Source: Monocercomonoides exilis
Lineage: Eukaryota > Preaxostyla > Oxymonadida > Polymastigidae
Assembly (NCBI GenBank): GCA_001643675.2
Contig: LSRY02000039.1
Span: 92,001-156,000 of the forward strand
DNA length: 64,000 nt
Reading direction: 5' to 3'
Shown: positions 22,481 through 33,313 of the stretch, piece by piece
Position numbering within the stretch: the stretch's first letter is position 1
How the letters are laid out: the number at the start of each line of letters is the position of its first letter
Made by a program: the position numbers and the translations under genes
Notes under the pieces: generated by a model
Database searches by the model: none
Told to the model about the DNA's origin: nothing
The model's input: the letters and a program-made list of their open reading frames with translations, nothing else

Positions 22481-23734
22481 CTTATAAAATTATAGGTTCA
22501 TCTCCCTTATTTAATTGTTCAAAAAGGAGTTTTTTTAATTCAAAGATTTTCTTGTTTTGATGCAAAAATCATTGAAGACAAGAGAGGCTTAGAATCCTGT
22601 GTTATTTAAATTTTTTAATTTGGTGTTTTTAATTCTTTTGATTCGAATATTACACGGTAATCCTGAAAATGAATTTATTAATTGCTTTGGATTCATTTTG
22701 CAATTTCGCAGTCACCTTCAGATGAACAAACTTTTGTTGGCTTGTCTATGTTTCCGAGCAGATGATTGTTTATGATATTTTTTCCCCAATTCGCAATAGA
22801 GCGAATATCCGAACGCAAGGAGCAGGTTTGCTCCTCAATAATGAGTATTGTTCACGATTTATGGGCGGTTTAAGATCTAACTTCGCCAATACTCAAATTC
22901 AAAGTTGATCCAAATTGTCCGGAATGAAAATGAAGCAACAACCTGTTACAATAGAACACAGAGACGGCGATGGAAGTGAATTAGATCAAAATTTAACACT
23001 GGTCAAAGTGGAATATTTTAGTGAAAAATTTACCAGGATGTAAGCATGAAATTTATCATCCGGAATGGAAGAGAGTGCACAGCCGAAGATGTCGAACGGC
23101 AAGCTGCACATTGTGAAGAGATTTTATCAAGAACAGAAGCTATAAAAATCTGTGAGTTAATTATTGGAATTAGAGCCACATTGTGCAGCGAGACAATTGT
23201 CCAAACAGAAACTATAAAAAATCGAGAGATGTTTAAACAAAATGAAGATATGATATTCTATAGGCTTTAAAAAAGAATACAACTACACATTATTTTGTTT
23301 ATTTATTAGGAATAAGAACAATATATTGAAGCAAGATATCTATATATTAAGAAAGTGCTTGACATCGCAAGAATTTTAAGAGATAGATCCACAAATTGCA
23401 GAGAGATTATTTTGGAGAAAGAATTTCCTATCTAATGAAATTTCGAAACAATATAATAAATATATATAATATAGAAGAGATATATTCATATAATGCTGTG
23501 GAATTCAAATTTAAACAAAACCAACGAGAAACAACAGAATATTGATAGAATTTGTAAGGAAGAAGATCCGCGCATAGCCGCGAGATGTGAATTAATTCAG
23601 AAGTGATTATATAGCAATAATAATTTGATTACAATTTGAATATATATAATTAAAATGAGACAAAGCATTGTATCGAAATAATTACAATGAACATAATCGT
23701 GTTTAATCGTTAGACTAAGATAGACAGAGAGAAA

Positions 23735-23870
23735 AGAAAGAGCCGCATTTTGCCGCGAGACAGAGAGAGAAGAGAGAGCCGCGCTTTGCCGCGAGACAGA
23801 GAGAGAAGAGAGAGCCGCGCTTTGCAGCGAGACAGAGAGAGAAGAGAGAGCCGCACTTTACCGCGAGATC
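23735..23870 (+). repeat. 36-bp tandem minisatellite, four units
   Basis: Units start GAGCCGCGCTTTGCCGCGAG and continue with an AGA-rich spacer, period 36 bp (12 codons). Three units are nearly identical and the fourth diverges. Each unit has CGCG-6 nt-CGCG, able to pair as a short stem. Single diverged copies of the core recur outside the array at about 23577, 23970, 24203, 24283, 24713 and 24745. Confidence 0.8.
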
Positions 23871-26211
23871 ATGATTTGATTAAATAAAGGAGGTGCAGAG
23901 AATTGAAGCGAGAGAGGGATAAATAGAGAATCTGCTTGATATGAAAAGAAGATTTATTGTGAAAAGAGCTGCGCAGTTACGCGAGATACTGATAAATACA
24001 GTGACGAAATATTTATATTTATATAATGCAAGGATATTTGTAATAATCGATACATATATTACAGCAATGTTTTAATAAAAGGATAATTTCATTACAGTTA
24101 CAAGATAATTATTTGAAATGAAGCTGTGCATATTCGGGAGAGAGTAACAAAGAATCAAACCGAGTTGGATCTTGAGATAATGAGAAAAGAGAGAGAATAG
24201 AAAGTCGTGCTTTACCACGAGATTAAGAGAGGAGAGAGAGACCGCGTTCAATACCAAGACTATGAGAGGAGAGATAGCAGAGAACCGCGCTTCGCAGCGA
24301 GATGATAATAGAGATAGAAATCTCTGAAAATCGATTGGCTTTGCAAAGGAAATATTGACAAGCTGTATTACGAAACAATATTAAAACTGAATAAGTGAAA
24401 TATTATTAATTTATAATTCGAAATGATACGTTTCATTATAAGAGAAATTATCACATAAGGGAAACCGCTAAATATTACTGGACTGAGAGAAAAAAGAAAT
24501 TTGTGGATTGTCGCGAGATAATAGTGGAGCAACAAAAAACTGATGATCGAAAGAGTTAATATGAAGAGAGAACCGAGTTTGCTGTGAGAAAAGGAGAGAA
24601 AGAAATTGAGAGAAATGGCGATTTGATAATACTATAAGAAACAGTGCATAATTACGAGATATGTGCAGATATAGAAACAGCGAAACTTTTCCAGAAGATT
24701 GAAGAAGTGAAATCCGCGAAGAATCGCGAGGAGAAGATAGAGCATGTGACCGCGGAAGACCGCGAGAGGCGGATACAGAAAAAAAGCTGAATAGTGCAGC
24801 TGAAATATATCAAAGAAGACTTCGCATATCTCAGCAAAAATGCCGATAGACGCACTCAGCTAGACTTAGAAGAAGCGGGACTATGCACTGAGAGTGTAAA
24901 AAGTCGCAGAGACATGTCAAACATTAGCACCGAGAAGACTAGATATTATTGAAGACACCATTGCTCCGGTGCCCAGCGGAATTATTTGTAAACTATCCTC
25001 TTTAAAAAGGAAGAGAAAGATAGAATTGTTTATTTACGAGATTGAACTAGTCCATTATTGAGAAACATCGGATTGATCTCTAAAGAGGTGAGAAATGATG
25101 ACTAGAATTTTCCCCCATGAAAAATAATTAGTGTTAGACTGGAGAGGAAAATATATAAGAAGGAAACCTTTTCAAGCATGGAGAGAATACGTTGGAGCGA
25201 AGGACATATCAGCAGTAATATTGAGTAACCCAAATAGTGAAAGAGATTCAGGGAGAGCTCTGCGAAGATTTACAATTCTTGAACAAGCAAAGTTCTGGTG
25301 ATACTGACCCCCTCATTGAAAAAGATGCCAAGTGAATTATGGCAGAATTTATTGGGAACCAATCGAATACGAATTTTTCAAGTGGAGAGATCAATAAAGC
25401 TGAACGAAAAGTATTCGAGTCTATTTACATTTTCAGAGAATTTGAGACGAATGAGAAAGATATTGATTCTTCTCCTAAACTCACGTTAGAGATATGCCGA
25501 GAAGTGGAAAACAATATTGATCAATGTTGGAATTAACAATTTTAACAAAATGTGGAAAACACCACATTTAACTCAATAGACACGCAAGCATCACAGAGGA
25601 GAGCCCCTATCCTCACAGAAATTTTGTAACGTTTGAGCCAGCTGAGCTGGAGAGTTTGAGAAGGTAGTGTTCTATATTGAAAGAGAAGGCAGCATTAATT
25701 GAAGTGCAGATAAAGATAACATTAAGGAAGACAATAAAAATCGATATTAACAAACATTCAAACTCACTCATCGATACAGAAGAAACGCTCCAACGTGAGT
25801 TGGATTTTTCCAGGATTATTTTAAAAAGATGAACACGTGCGGTTGATATTAAAGAAGGTGAGCCTGCAAATATGCAGAGAATAAAAGAAGAGTTAGAAGC
25901 TATTCAAAAAGAGTATGAAATACACGATCATTTGACCGCGCTCTCGATTAGACATAAAGTTATAATACACATATCAAGAAGAAAATGTTGAGATTGGAAA
26001 GCGAGAAAGATACACGCAAGAGGGGAGCAAGGATCAAGAGTGGACAGAAAATTTAAAACATTTTTCTTGTTCAAGATATGAAATGGATCCTGTTGACGAT
26101 CGACTTTCAAGAACCCCCTCGCGGAGAAGAAGAAAAGTTGGATATAAGTGGAGGAATGAAGGATATGTGAATCGAGAATGCAAATTCAGAGATGAAATAT
26201 TGTATCAAATA

Positions 26212-26234
26212 TGTATATATATATATACATATAT
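26212..26234. repeat. AT dinucleotide repeat
   Basis: Short (AT)n tract inside the large element, with no further feature. Confidence 0.6.
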
Positions 26235-26757
26235 CAGAAGCTGGGGGAGATGAAGATATGAGAAAAGGGAAGAATTTAAAGAGACAAGACTTCCTGAGCT
26301 GAGAAGAGAGAAAGTTGAGAGAAAGAACTCAATCACAACACAACTTATTCCGATCACTCGAGTGTCGGAGAACATCCCTCATAATTCCCAGCAGCGGAAG
26401 CGAACTGACTGGAAGCAGACGCACTGCCTCACAGAGAAAGAAGGGCACAGACAGGAGGAAGAATGGAGAAAGAAGTCAAGGTTATATAATAAAGAACTCA
26501 AGAGGAACGAATTCCCGGTCGAGAACACCTCGGAAACACCTCAAGAAATAAAGGGAGCAGAGACAATGGCCGCACCTTCATCCGCAGGCTCTCAACACAT
26601 CCGCCGCACGATGACGTGCTAGGCAGGAGGGTTTAAGATCATTATATATAAATAAATAAATAAAAAATTAAGTAAGAATAAATATTTAAAAAGGGATTTC
26701 AAAACTCATTATTGAGGAGCAAACCTGCTCCTTGCGTTCGGATATTCGCTCTTTTGC

Positions 26758-27460
26758 GAATTGATAGAACGCAGTGAGGCAGGATTTGCTCCGAAATAAT
26801 ACTAACGCGGATGGAGAGACTCAGAGCGGCTGGGTGCGTCAGAGAGAAACATATTTGGAGGAATATGACGAGAAAAAGGGCGAGATATAGAAGGATAGAG
26901 GAAAAGATCAACCGCCCGAATATATTAATGTGCACCTAGAACCTTTTTTGAGAAACATGGAAACAAATAAAAAGTTCAAGCATGATCCTACTCCTTTATA
27001 AGATTATTATTGTTTTTACAGAGAAGAATTGAATATTTAATATGCAGTGTGTGATGATTGGGGTTGCTCTGCTGATGCAGCAGAAGAGCAGGAGGCAGAG
27101 CGCATAACATGCAGTTTTCTTTTCCACGCCTCGCGGAAGCGAGAGTGGTTTTTCTTTCTGCTCCGATCAGAATACTCGCCTCACCGGATCCCTGCACTGA
27201 CTGCAGGAGAAAGCTCCGAGGGGCAATGTCCCCTGCCCTCTGGTCTTCGTGACCAAGGCAAAAAGGCGAAGTCGGCGGTGAAGTGATGCGGACAATTCAA
27301 AATACACTTATTTTTGTCTAAATGTTTTTGTCTATATTTTCATCTCGCCCTTTTTCCCACGTCATTTTGGGAGGGCGAAGTTTTCACTTAAACCGCCCAT
27401 TAATCGTGAACAATACTCATTATTTCGGAGCAAACCTGTCTCACTGCGTTCTATCAATTT
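26758..27460. mobile_element. 0.7-kb non-autonomous partner element
   Basis: Its ends, from about 26759 and to about 27460, are inverted repeats beginning AATTGATAGAACGCAGTGAG. Inside them a second inverted pair occurs, with GAAAAAGGGCGAGAT at about 26871 matching its reverse complement at about 27340-27355. The left tip overlaps the right tip of the 4-kb element by a few bases, so the two units sit head to tail. About 75 bp of the right end (27385-27440) is the reverse complement of the 4-kb element's left subterminal region (22822-22875). The two are therefore relatives or parts of one rearranged element. It has no convincing gene; the 79-codon frame at 27047 is uncertain. Confidence 0.6.
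27123..27255 (+). other. Cluster of four perfect short hairpins, possible structured RNA
   Basis: Within 135 bp of GC-rich sequence, in AT-rich surroundings, four stems follow each other: CTCGC-GGAA-GCGAG (27129-27142, extended outward by CCAC/GTGG); CCTGCA-CTGAC-TGCAGG (27191-27207); GGGG-CAATGT-CCCC (27220-27233); TGGTC-TTCGT-GACCA (27241-27255). The first loop is a GNRA tetraloop. The same bases lie in a 79-codon frame, so protein coding cannot be excluded. Confidence 0.35.
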
Positions 27461-27479
27461 TTAAGAGAAACTCTCGCAG

Positions 27480-28773
27480 TTGGAACAATTCACTGAAGCC
27501 GAGCAAAAACAGAAAATCAAAGAAACGAATGAAATAGCTGATGGAATGAATAGTTTTGAGTTGCGTTTTGTTCTCAATCTTGAAATGTTCAGCAAAATTT
27601 ATGATATGATAAAAAAAAAAAAAAGAAACTTGCATTAGGAAACGCAATTTTTGTTGCTGAAGCATGTTGGATTTTGCAAAGCGCTGAAAGGGATTTGGAT
27701 TGATTGCTTCGAGAAATCTTCGTTGATCAAAATATTCGAGAAGAAGATAATTGAAGAAGAGAAGAAAAAAGAAGAAAAGAATGAAAAGCTTTTGATCAAT
27801 CTTTGCGAATGCACTCTTTTGCTTAACGGAAAGATTTATTCGAGATTGTTTCCACTCTGTGTGACTTGTCTTCTGGCAGTTGCGATGAACAAGGAGGAAA
27901 GCAAAGGAGCACAAAAAGACGTGGAAATGGCTTTGTTGGCTTTGAGCTGGATAAATAAATATCATGTTTGAGCGTTAATGTTACACTTTTGATGTAATTG
28001 GATTGTTTTCAATCATTTTTTTCCAATAGGATGTTGAACAAGAGCTGTATTTGAATAAGATAACAGAAATAATCAAATACCATCAGGAGCATCGCAATTT
28101 GACACGACTTGCGTTTCGATCGGCTTGGAAGTTTTTGATTAGCAGGCTTTTCATAAATGAAAAATTGAACGAAGTTATTGTGAATGAGCTGCATTTTGTG
28201 AGAGAATCAGTGAGAGAACTGGGTGAGCAGACAAAAAGTGTGAACTGGAAGATAAGAGAAGAAAGAGGAAAAGAAGGGAAAGAAGCGTTTATTATCAAGA
28301 AATGGCTAAGAATATTGAATCGTTATTTTCGCCACTGTAAATTGTGGAGTGAAGAATCTGTTGAACTTATCAACAGAATTGTTCATGTATTTCGAGCGGC
28401 AAAGGATAAATCCAGAGGAATTTGCAAGGAATGCATTGAATCATTGTCAAATACAGCTAATTGCAAAGCTGTGAGTGTCGAAGGCTTATTGAAAAGTGGA
28501 GCTGTTGATACTTTTTTGGAGGGATTTCATAGACCAACAGTGAATGATAGAATGGCATATGATGACTTGCTATTCTTTTTGAATGTTGCAGAAAATTTGA
28601 AAGAAAAGGGAGATGATGAAATGGAAGAAGAAGAAAGAAAGGCAACGAAAAGAAAAGTATGTGAAAAGATGGAAGAAGAAGGATACGAAGATTACATCTC
28701 CAGCTTTCATGAGACTTTAGAGTTTTTTAAAGGAAGTAATAATTATTCATTATCATTGAATATTTCTGATTAA
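27480..28773 (+). pseudogene. Helical-repeat family gene, 5' truncated, one in-frame stop
   Basis: The frame 27480-27967 splices through an intron (27968-28029, donor GTTTGA, acceptor AATAG) to 28030-28773, giving WINKYH joined to DVEQELYLNK. The product is all-helical, Lys/Glu-rich, with ARM/HEAT-like helices, an EHRNLTRLAF motif and an acidic end. I do not recognise the family, but a decayed copy lies at 16.3-18.5 kb. Two defects appear. The upstream part is replaced by the mobile element ending at about 27460, and a TAG interrupts the frame at about 27636-27638 just after an A14 run. Downstream of the TAG the frame is clean to TAA, so the damage is recent or the 3' part is expressed from an internal start. 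Function unknown. Confidence 0.6.
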
Positions 28774-29417
28774 TTTGTGATTGTTTGAGAAAATAAAACT
28801 CATTATATGTTTTTACTCAAAATTGCATATTATTTAATTTTATTTAATTTAGTTTAATTTAATTTTTTTTGATTCTCACTTTTTAATAATTTGTCAAACA
28901 AAACTGTAAATACCATTTTACAAACGAATTAAAATGAATCAATATGTTATTTTCAATCTTTTCGATTTTCATTTAAAGAATAAATTGTTCAACAAAATAG
29001 ATTACGACAACCAAAAAGCATCAATTCAAAAAAAGTCAGCATAAGAAAGAATTTTTCTTTTATTTTAAATGACACACTAACTTTTTCAAAATAAATGAAA
29101 CCCACGAATACATATTCGGATAAATATAATAAATCATTGTTGAAGCGAACTGATTTGTTCACATTTCTGATTTTTCAATTTGGATTGATTTCAAAATCTT
29201 TTATTTATCAATCTTTGTCCAAAACTTGAGAAATAAAAAAAACAACGTAAAAATAACAAAAATCATATGTTAATAGTTGTCTTGTTTTTCATCCTTCTTT
29301 TGATATGTTTCTCTATATGTATTACAGCAAAGTTTGAAAAGTCTATCAATTTGTCCATCAGAAATAAATATATGGTTAAGATCGAAAAATAAAATTTTCA
29401 TTCCCTTGTATTGCGTT
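28774..29417. other. AT-rich intergenic region
   Basis: No gene seen. It should contain the promoter of the membrane protein that starts at 29418. Confidence 0.5.
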
Positions 29418-32400
29418 ATGTTTTTATTTGCGAGCGTGCTTTGCTGCTTCTACGATATTAATTGCATTGATAAGAAAGAAGGCGAAGAAATTCAAGCAAT
29501 CAGGGCAAAAGAGGATGCGTTTTTCGCAGAGAATATTTGCAGTGCTCCTGAAGGAATTGATAATCCGAATCCAGATGCCATAGCATGTGTACGAGATCAA
29601 AAGGAAATTATTAAAGAAGCTGAAGATAGCATGGATCAGAGGAACAAAAGGGATTTTATAGACTTGGTCAATTCAAACTCTTTTAATAATTTGAACGATT
29701 TCAGCTGGCGAAAAGAGAACGAGAAAGGTTTTACTGAAGGTCATTCTAAAATTGCATTTAAAGCAATTCAAAGCAACAGTGAAAATAAAGTTGAAGTGGA
29801 TGGAGAAAACGGGATTGACAGCGAAGAATGTGGCCTATCAGGGAATATTCCATGTAAAACAATAAAAAAGGCAGTGGAGCACTGCAAGCCCGAAGGAATG
29901 TTACAGATTCACACGACCGAAGATTGCAATAGATTCGATATCGAGCCAATAATAATTGATGGGCGTCACATCAAACTTGATAATGGAGACAAAAGTATAA
30001 TTAGTATCAAAACAGCTTTGAACGAAAAGAAAGTGAAAAATGGTGACGCCTTGTTTTGCGTTAAAGGCAAAGGGTTTTTATACAATGGCTATGCCGATAT
30101 TTGCGTGGATACAAAACGAGAAAGCGGAAGAAATCAAGGATTAATTGTTGTGGAAGGAGAAGGTTCACAAACGAAATTGGAAAATACGAATATCAGCAAT
30201 TTAGAGACTGTGAATGAACTGAGCTGCGTGCTTATTGAATGCAAATCTGGTGAATTGATGTTTCAGAGCGTTGAGATTTCACATTTTTTATCTTCGAATG
30301 CATTGATATTCGCAGAAGCTTCTCAATTAGTTGATATACAAGCATTAACTATGGATACAATTTCCACGAAAAGCGAAAGCCAATCAGTAATAACTGTCAC
30401 GGGAGGATGCCAATCTGCAAAATTTGAAGATTGCAAATTTTCAAATTGCTGGTCGATGGAGCACAGATTGGGAGGAGCAATATATTTGGAAATTAGGAAC
30501 AGCGGGCATACTTGCTTATTTCGCAAAGTTTATTTTTCGAATTGTTCCAGTAAAAGTGCAAATGCAAATGCAAATGCAAATCCTCAGTATCTTCAGCTTA
30601 ACGATGAGACAAAAGGAGGAGCAATATTTATTCAAGCAGCTGACGAAGCAACAGGATCATTGGATTTAACGTTTAAAAATGTATTATTTTCTGATTGTAC
30701 AGCTGATAAAGGAGAAATTGTTTACTTGTCATTTCCAACAGGAAGAGAGCAGATCAATGAAGATCAGTTTTATTTCGAGATGGAAGGGATTTACGGGAAG
30801 CAGAATTACATATTGCTTGAAGATAGGAAAGATATAAAAATAATTGACCTAATGGCAGACAAAGAAAATATATTGCCATACCATTCAGAAAACATCTACG
30901 TCGGAGGCGAAAAAGCAAGCAATGAGAAAACGTGTGGGCGAAAAGAAGAACCTTGTACTCAACTGAATGGCATAGCCAAACATGAAACGTGGAGAAATCG
31001 CATGTCTTTATATATCATTGGAAAAGTACTTGTAAATGAACCTTTTTCTGGCTGTCAAATAACTTTCTTTTCTTCGATGAATGATTCTTTTTCAATGCTT
31101 TTGGAAGCAAGCGACCAAAGCAGGGGAACTCTTCGAATTGGCGCAAATTTGAAGGCTGGAAAATCGAGTGCAGTGCTTGGAGGCAAAAATACCTTTTATT
31201 ACTTTTTTCATTTGGATATTGAATATCCAGATGCCATTGAAGGAGATGCGCTAAGTGTATTATATGGAAGAAATGATGTTCGTATTGTTGACGTTGTTTT
31301 TCGACCTTGGTACACTGGCTTAAAAGGTGAAAACGTGCTTGGAGGGGAAGGAAAGTTGCTTCCGTATAAGCTAATTGAATATGAACGCACTTCTCATAAA
31401 TTTTCACAACTTGTTATTTACGGAAGAAACAAAAATGCCACTCAAAACAGTCAGCGTGGAAGCGATGAGACAGCTAAAGTCCTCAGAGCTTTTCGGAATG
31501 TTTCAAACGAGGAACATTTGAATCAGAGAAATGAAGAGAACAATCTGTTATGTTCGTGGGATTCGGGGCTTGTTTTTCTTAGTAATGCGAATTCAATAGA
31601 TATAAATGACAGCTCGTTTATTGGCATCAGTGATGGAGTCATATTTTCTTCTTTTTGTATATTGAATTTGTACAACTGCAGTTTCAAAAACAACCATCCA
31701 ATTGAAGCAGATTGGGAGAAGCATCCATCTTTGCAACATAATATTCGATTCGATGGAAGAGAATATAAATGGATTCGAGTGGAATCGTTGTCTGTCGGAA
31801 GTGATGGATTGGATGGAAAACCATTTGGAATGCTATCTAATGTAAAAGCAACTGGAACAGCTGCTGAGAACATGGATTCATATTTCTTTTCTCCCATATT
31901 GAAGAATGTTACGCTGAAAAAAGAGGAAACGAGCAATAAAAATGAACGTCAAGACAAAAATGAAAATGAGAAAGAAGTCGAAGCAGTTGTGCATGGATCG
32001 TATCTGTTTCCTTGTGAACTGACGTTTGAAGTGACCAAAAAAAAGAAAGGGGAAGAAATGAGATGGACAGATTGCCCCGTTAATGAATATGTGAATGAGA
32101 CAGAAATGAAAGTGAGGATTCCTCCATCTTTGCTTGAAGTTGATGATTACACATCAGTTGTCTGCCGCTTGACTTATCCAAGTGGAATTATTAATGGAGA
32201 AAAGAAGCGAACAGCAAGTGCGATTTTGGTGAAACAGAAGAAGGACAATCCAAACGAGAACAATCCAAAGAAATTGACGAGAGCACAGCTTATTGCAATT
32301 ATTGTTTCTGTGAGCGCTTTTGCTGTTGTCATTGTAGTGATGGTGTCTGTGACGATTATATGTATGGTTAGATTTAAAAAGCGCATGCGATACAATGAAA

Positions 32401-32420
32401 TCAAGGATATAAATCATTGA
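29418..32420 (+). CDS. Secreted/membrane beta-helix-family protein, short form
   Basis: The open frame extends upstream to a TTG, but the first ATG (29418) starts an apparent signal peptide (MFLFASVLCCFYDINC), giving 1000 residues. Two copies of the family module-start motif, CGLSGNIPCKTI (about residue 137) and CGRKEEPCTQL (about 506), are about 369 residues apart, the spacing seen in the giant receptor. GGA(I) turns such as LGGAIYLE and KGGAIFIQ are sparser than there. A membrane segment near 958-985 (LIAIIVSVSAFAVVIVVMVS) is followed by only about 18 basic residues, so it lacks the kinase-like tail. It is probably a surface protein, type I in topology, anchored rather than signalling. A short NANANANAN repeat sits near residue 375. 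Confidence 0.8.
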   Translation: MFLFASVLCCFYDINCIDKKEGEEIQAIRAKEDAFFAENICSAPEGIDNPNPDAIACVRDQKEIIKEAEDSMDQRNKRDFIDLVNSNSFNNLNDFSWRKENEKGFTEGHSKIAFKAIQSNSENKVEVDGENGIDSEECGLSGNIPCKTIKKAVEHCKPEGMLQIHTTEDCNRFDIEPIIIDGRHIKLDNGDKSIISIKTALNEKKVKNGDALFCVKGKGFLYNGYADICVDTKRESGRNQGLIVVEGEGSQTKLENTNISNLETVNELSCVLIECKSGELMFQSVEISHFLSSNALIFAEASQLVDIQALTMDTISTKSESQSVITVTGGCQSAKFEDCKFSNCWSMEHRLGGAIYLEIRNSGHTCLFRKVYFSNCSSKSANANANANPQYLQLNDETKGGAIFIQAADEATGSLDLTFKNVLFSDCTADKGEIVYLSFPTGREQINEDQFYFEMEGIYGKQNYILLEDRKDIKIIDLMADKENILPYHSENIYVGGEKASNEKTCGRKEEPCTQLNGIAKHETWRNRMSLYIIGKVLVNEPFSGCQITFFSSMNDSFSMLLEASDQSRGTLRIGANLKAGKSSAVLGGKNTFYYFFHLDIEYPDAIEGDALSVLYGRNDVRIVDVVFRPWYTGLKGENVLGGEGKLLPYKLIEYERTSHKFSQLVIYGRNKNATQNSQRGSDETAKVLRAFRNVSNEEHLNQRNEENNLLCSWDSGLVFLSNANSIDINDSSFIGISDGVIFSSFCILNLYNCSFKNNHPIEADWEKHPSLQHNIRFDGREYKWIRVESLSVGSDGLDGKPFGMLSNVKATGTAAENMDSYFFSPILKNVTLKKEETSNKNERQDKNENEKEVEAVVHGSYLFPCELTFEVTKKKKGEEMRWTDCPVNEYVNETEMKVRIPPSLLEVDDYTSVVCRLTYPSGIINGEKKRTASAILVKQKKDNPNENNPKKLTRAQLIAIIVSVSAFAVVIVVMVSVTIICMVRFKKRMRYNEIKDINH

Positions 32421-33313
32421 TCTGAAGCAAGTATATTCTTTGCACTTATGTTTGAAATTTCTGTTCATGTTTTAATCCTGTTTTAACCTTGCTTTATTTT
32501 CAAGAAATTTCGTGAGGTTCCACAATTGACTATGTATATGTTATTTGAATAAATGTTTTAAAATTGATAAATATTTTCCTTTAATGTATTTTGGAACCGA
32601 ATTATAACAAGAGTTTTCATTTTTTTAATTCACTCCTCACATGTTTTCTTCGGCTTTATTCAAATTTATTTTTCTTCTTTTTTCTCATATAAGAAAGCAT
32701 GAAAAATTTTCTATAGTTTTATTATTTTTCAAATTTATGTGATTTATTTGAGTTCTTTTAATCTTCTATGAGATTTTGATTAACTTATAATATTGGTTGA
32801 AAGTTATTTGACTCAATTTTACTGTTGTGGGGATATTTCTCCGTGTAATATATTTTCGAATATTTATTCTTTTGAATTTTATGTACACAAAATATTCACA
32901 ATTATTATTTCTTTTCTTTCTTTCTTTCTTTTGAGAAAAAGAAGAAAATCGAAATGTTGACTGGAAACAAAATTTCCGTGAAATAAGTACACAGAAGAGC
33001 TGGAAGATATCGTGTAGTTTAACAAAGAAAGGAATAAAATGTCGAGAAGAAAAGAATATCGAATTTATTTTTAACAATTTTGTCTTTTTCAATCAAACCA
33101 AGCTTGGTGACATCGTTTTTCAAAAAATTGCAATTTATTTTGTAATTGTTCATTGGAAAATGAATGGTACACAATCACAACTTAAAATAGGAGAAAATTG
33201 AAAGTTTCAATTTAAAGGTAGGCTGAAATTTTTATTTTGATTATTTTTTTGAATATTGAAATGCAAATAAAAGCATCAAATGTATTTGTCAAAACTAAAT
33301 AAACGTAAAGTTT
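32421..33313. other. AT-rich region between convergent genes
   Basis: No gene seen. The 108-codon minus frame at 32766-33092 is low-complexity and unsupported. Confidence 0.5.

Larger units (their letters stand above)
22787..26763. mobile_element. Unclassified 4-kb element with 60-bp TIRs and hairpin tips
   Basis: The ends 22787-22846 and 26704-26763 are inverted repeats of 60 bp with one mismatch. Each tip holds two small perfect hairpins in tandem: ATTCGC-6 nt-GCGAAT and AGGAGC-6 nt-GCTCCT. The interior is purine-rich on the plus strand. It has no long open frame, but broken coding-like pieces occur at 25150-25920 (for example EYVGAKDISAVILSNP and IKEELEAIQKEYEIHDHL), suggesting a decayed protein gene. 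The word GGTTTAAGATC occurs near both ends (about 22868 and 26629). It also contains a 36-bp minisatellite and many dispersed CCGCG/CGCGAG words. No transposase or polymerase motif was recognised, so the class is unknown. Confidence 0.6.

Noticed and set aside
23735-23870. CRISPR-like array (36-bp period)
   Set aside because: The whole 36-bp unit repeats with no unique spacers, and the host is eukaryotic. It is a minisatellite.
27600-27660. Reassigned TAA/TAG as glutamine (as in Streblomastix), suggested by the in-frame TAG here and the TAA at about 50648
   Set aside because: Genes of 3055, 2241 and about 1000 codons contain many CAA/CAG and no TAA/TAG, and fibrillarin stops at TAA exactly where the family ends. 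Pseudogene decay explains the two cases better.
27651-27971. Stand-alone 106-residue gene starting at TTG
   Set aside because: It is the same reading frame as the upstream piece and splices into the next exon, so it is part of the helical-family gene.
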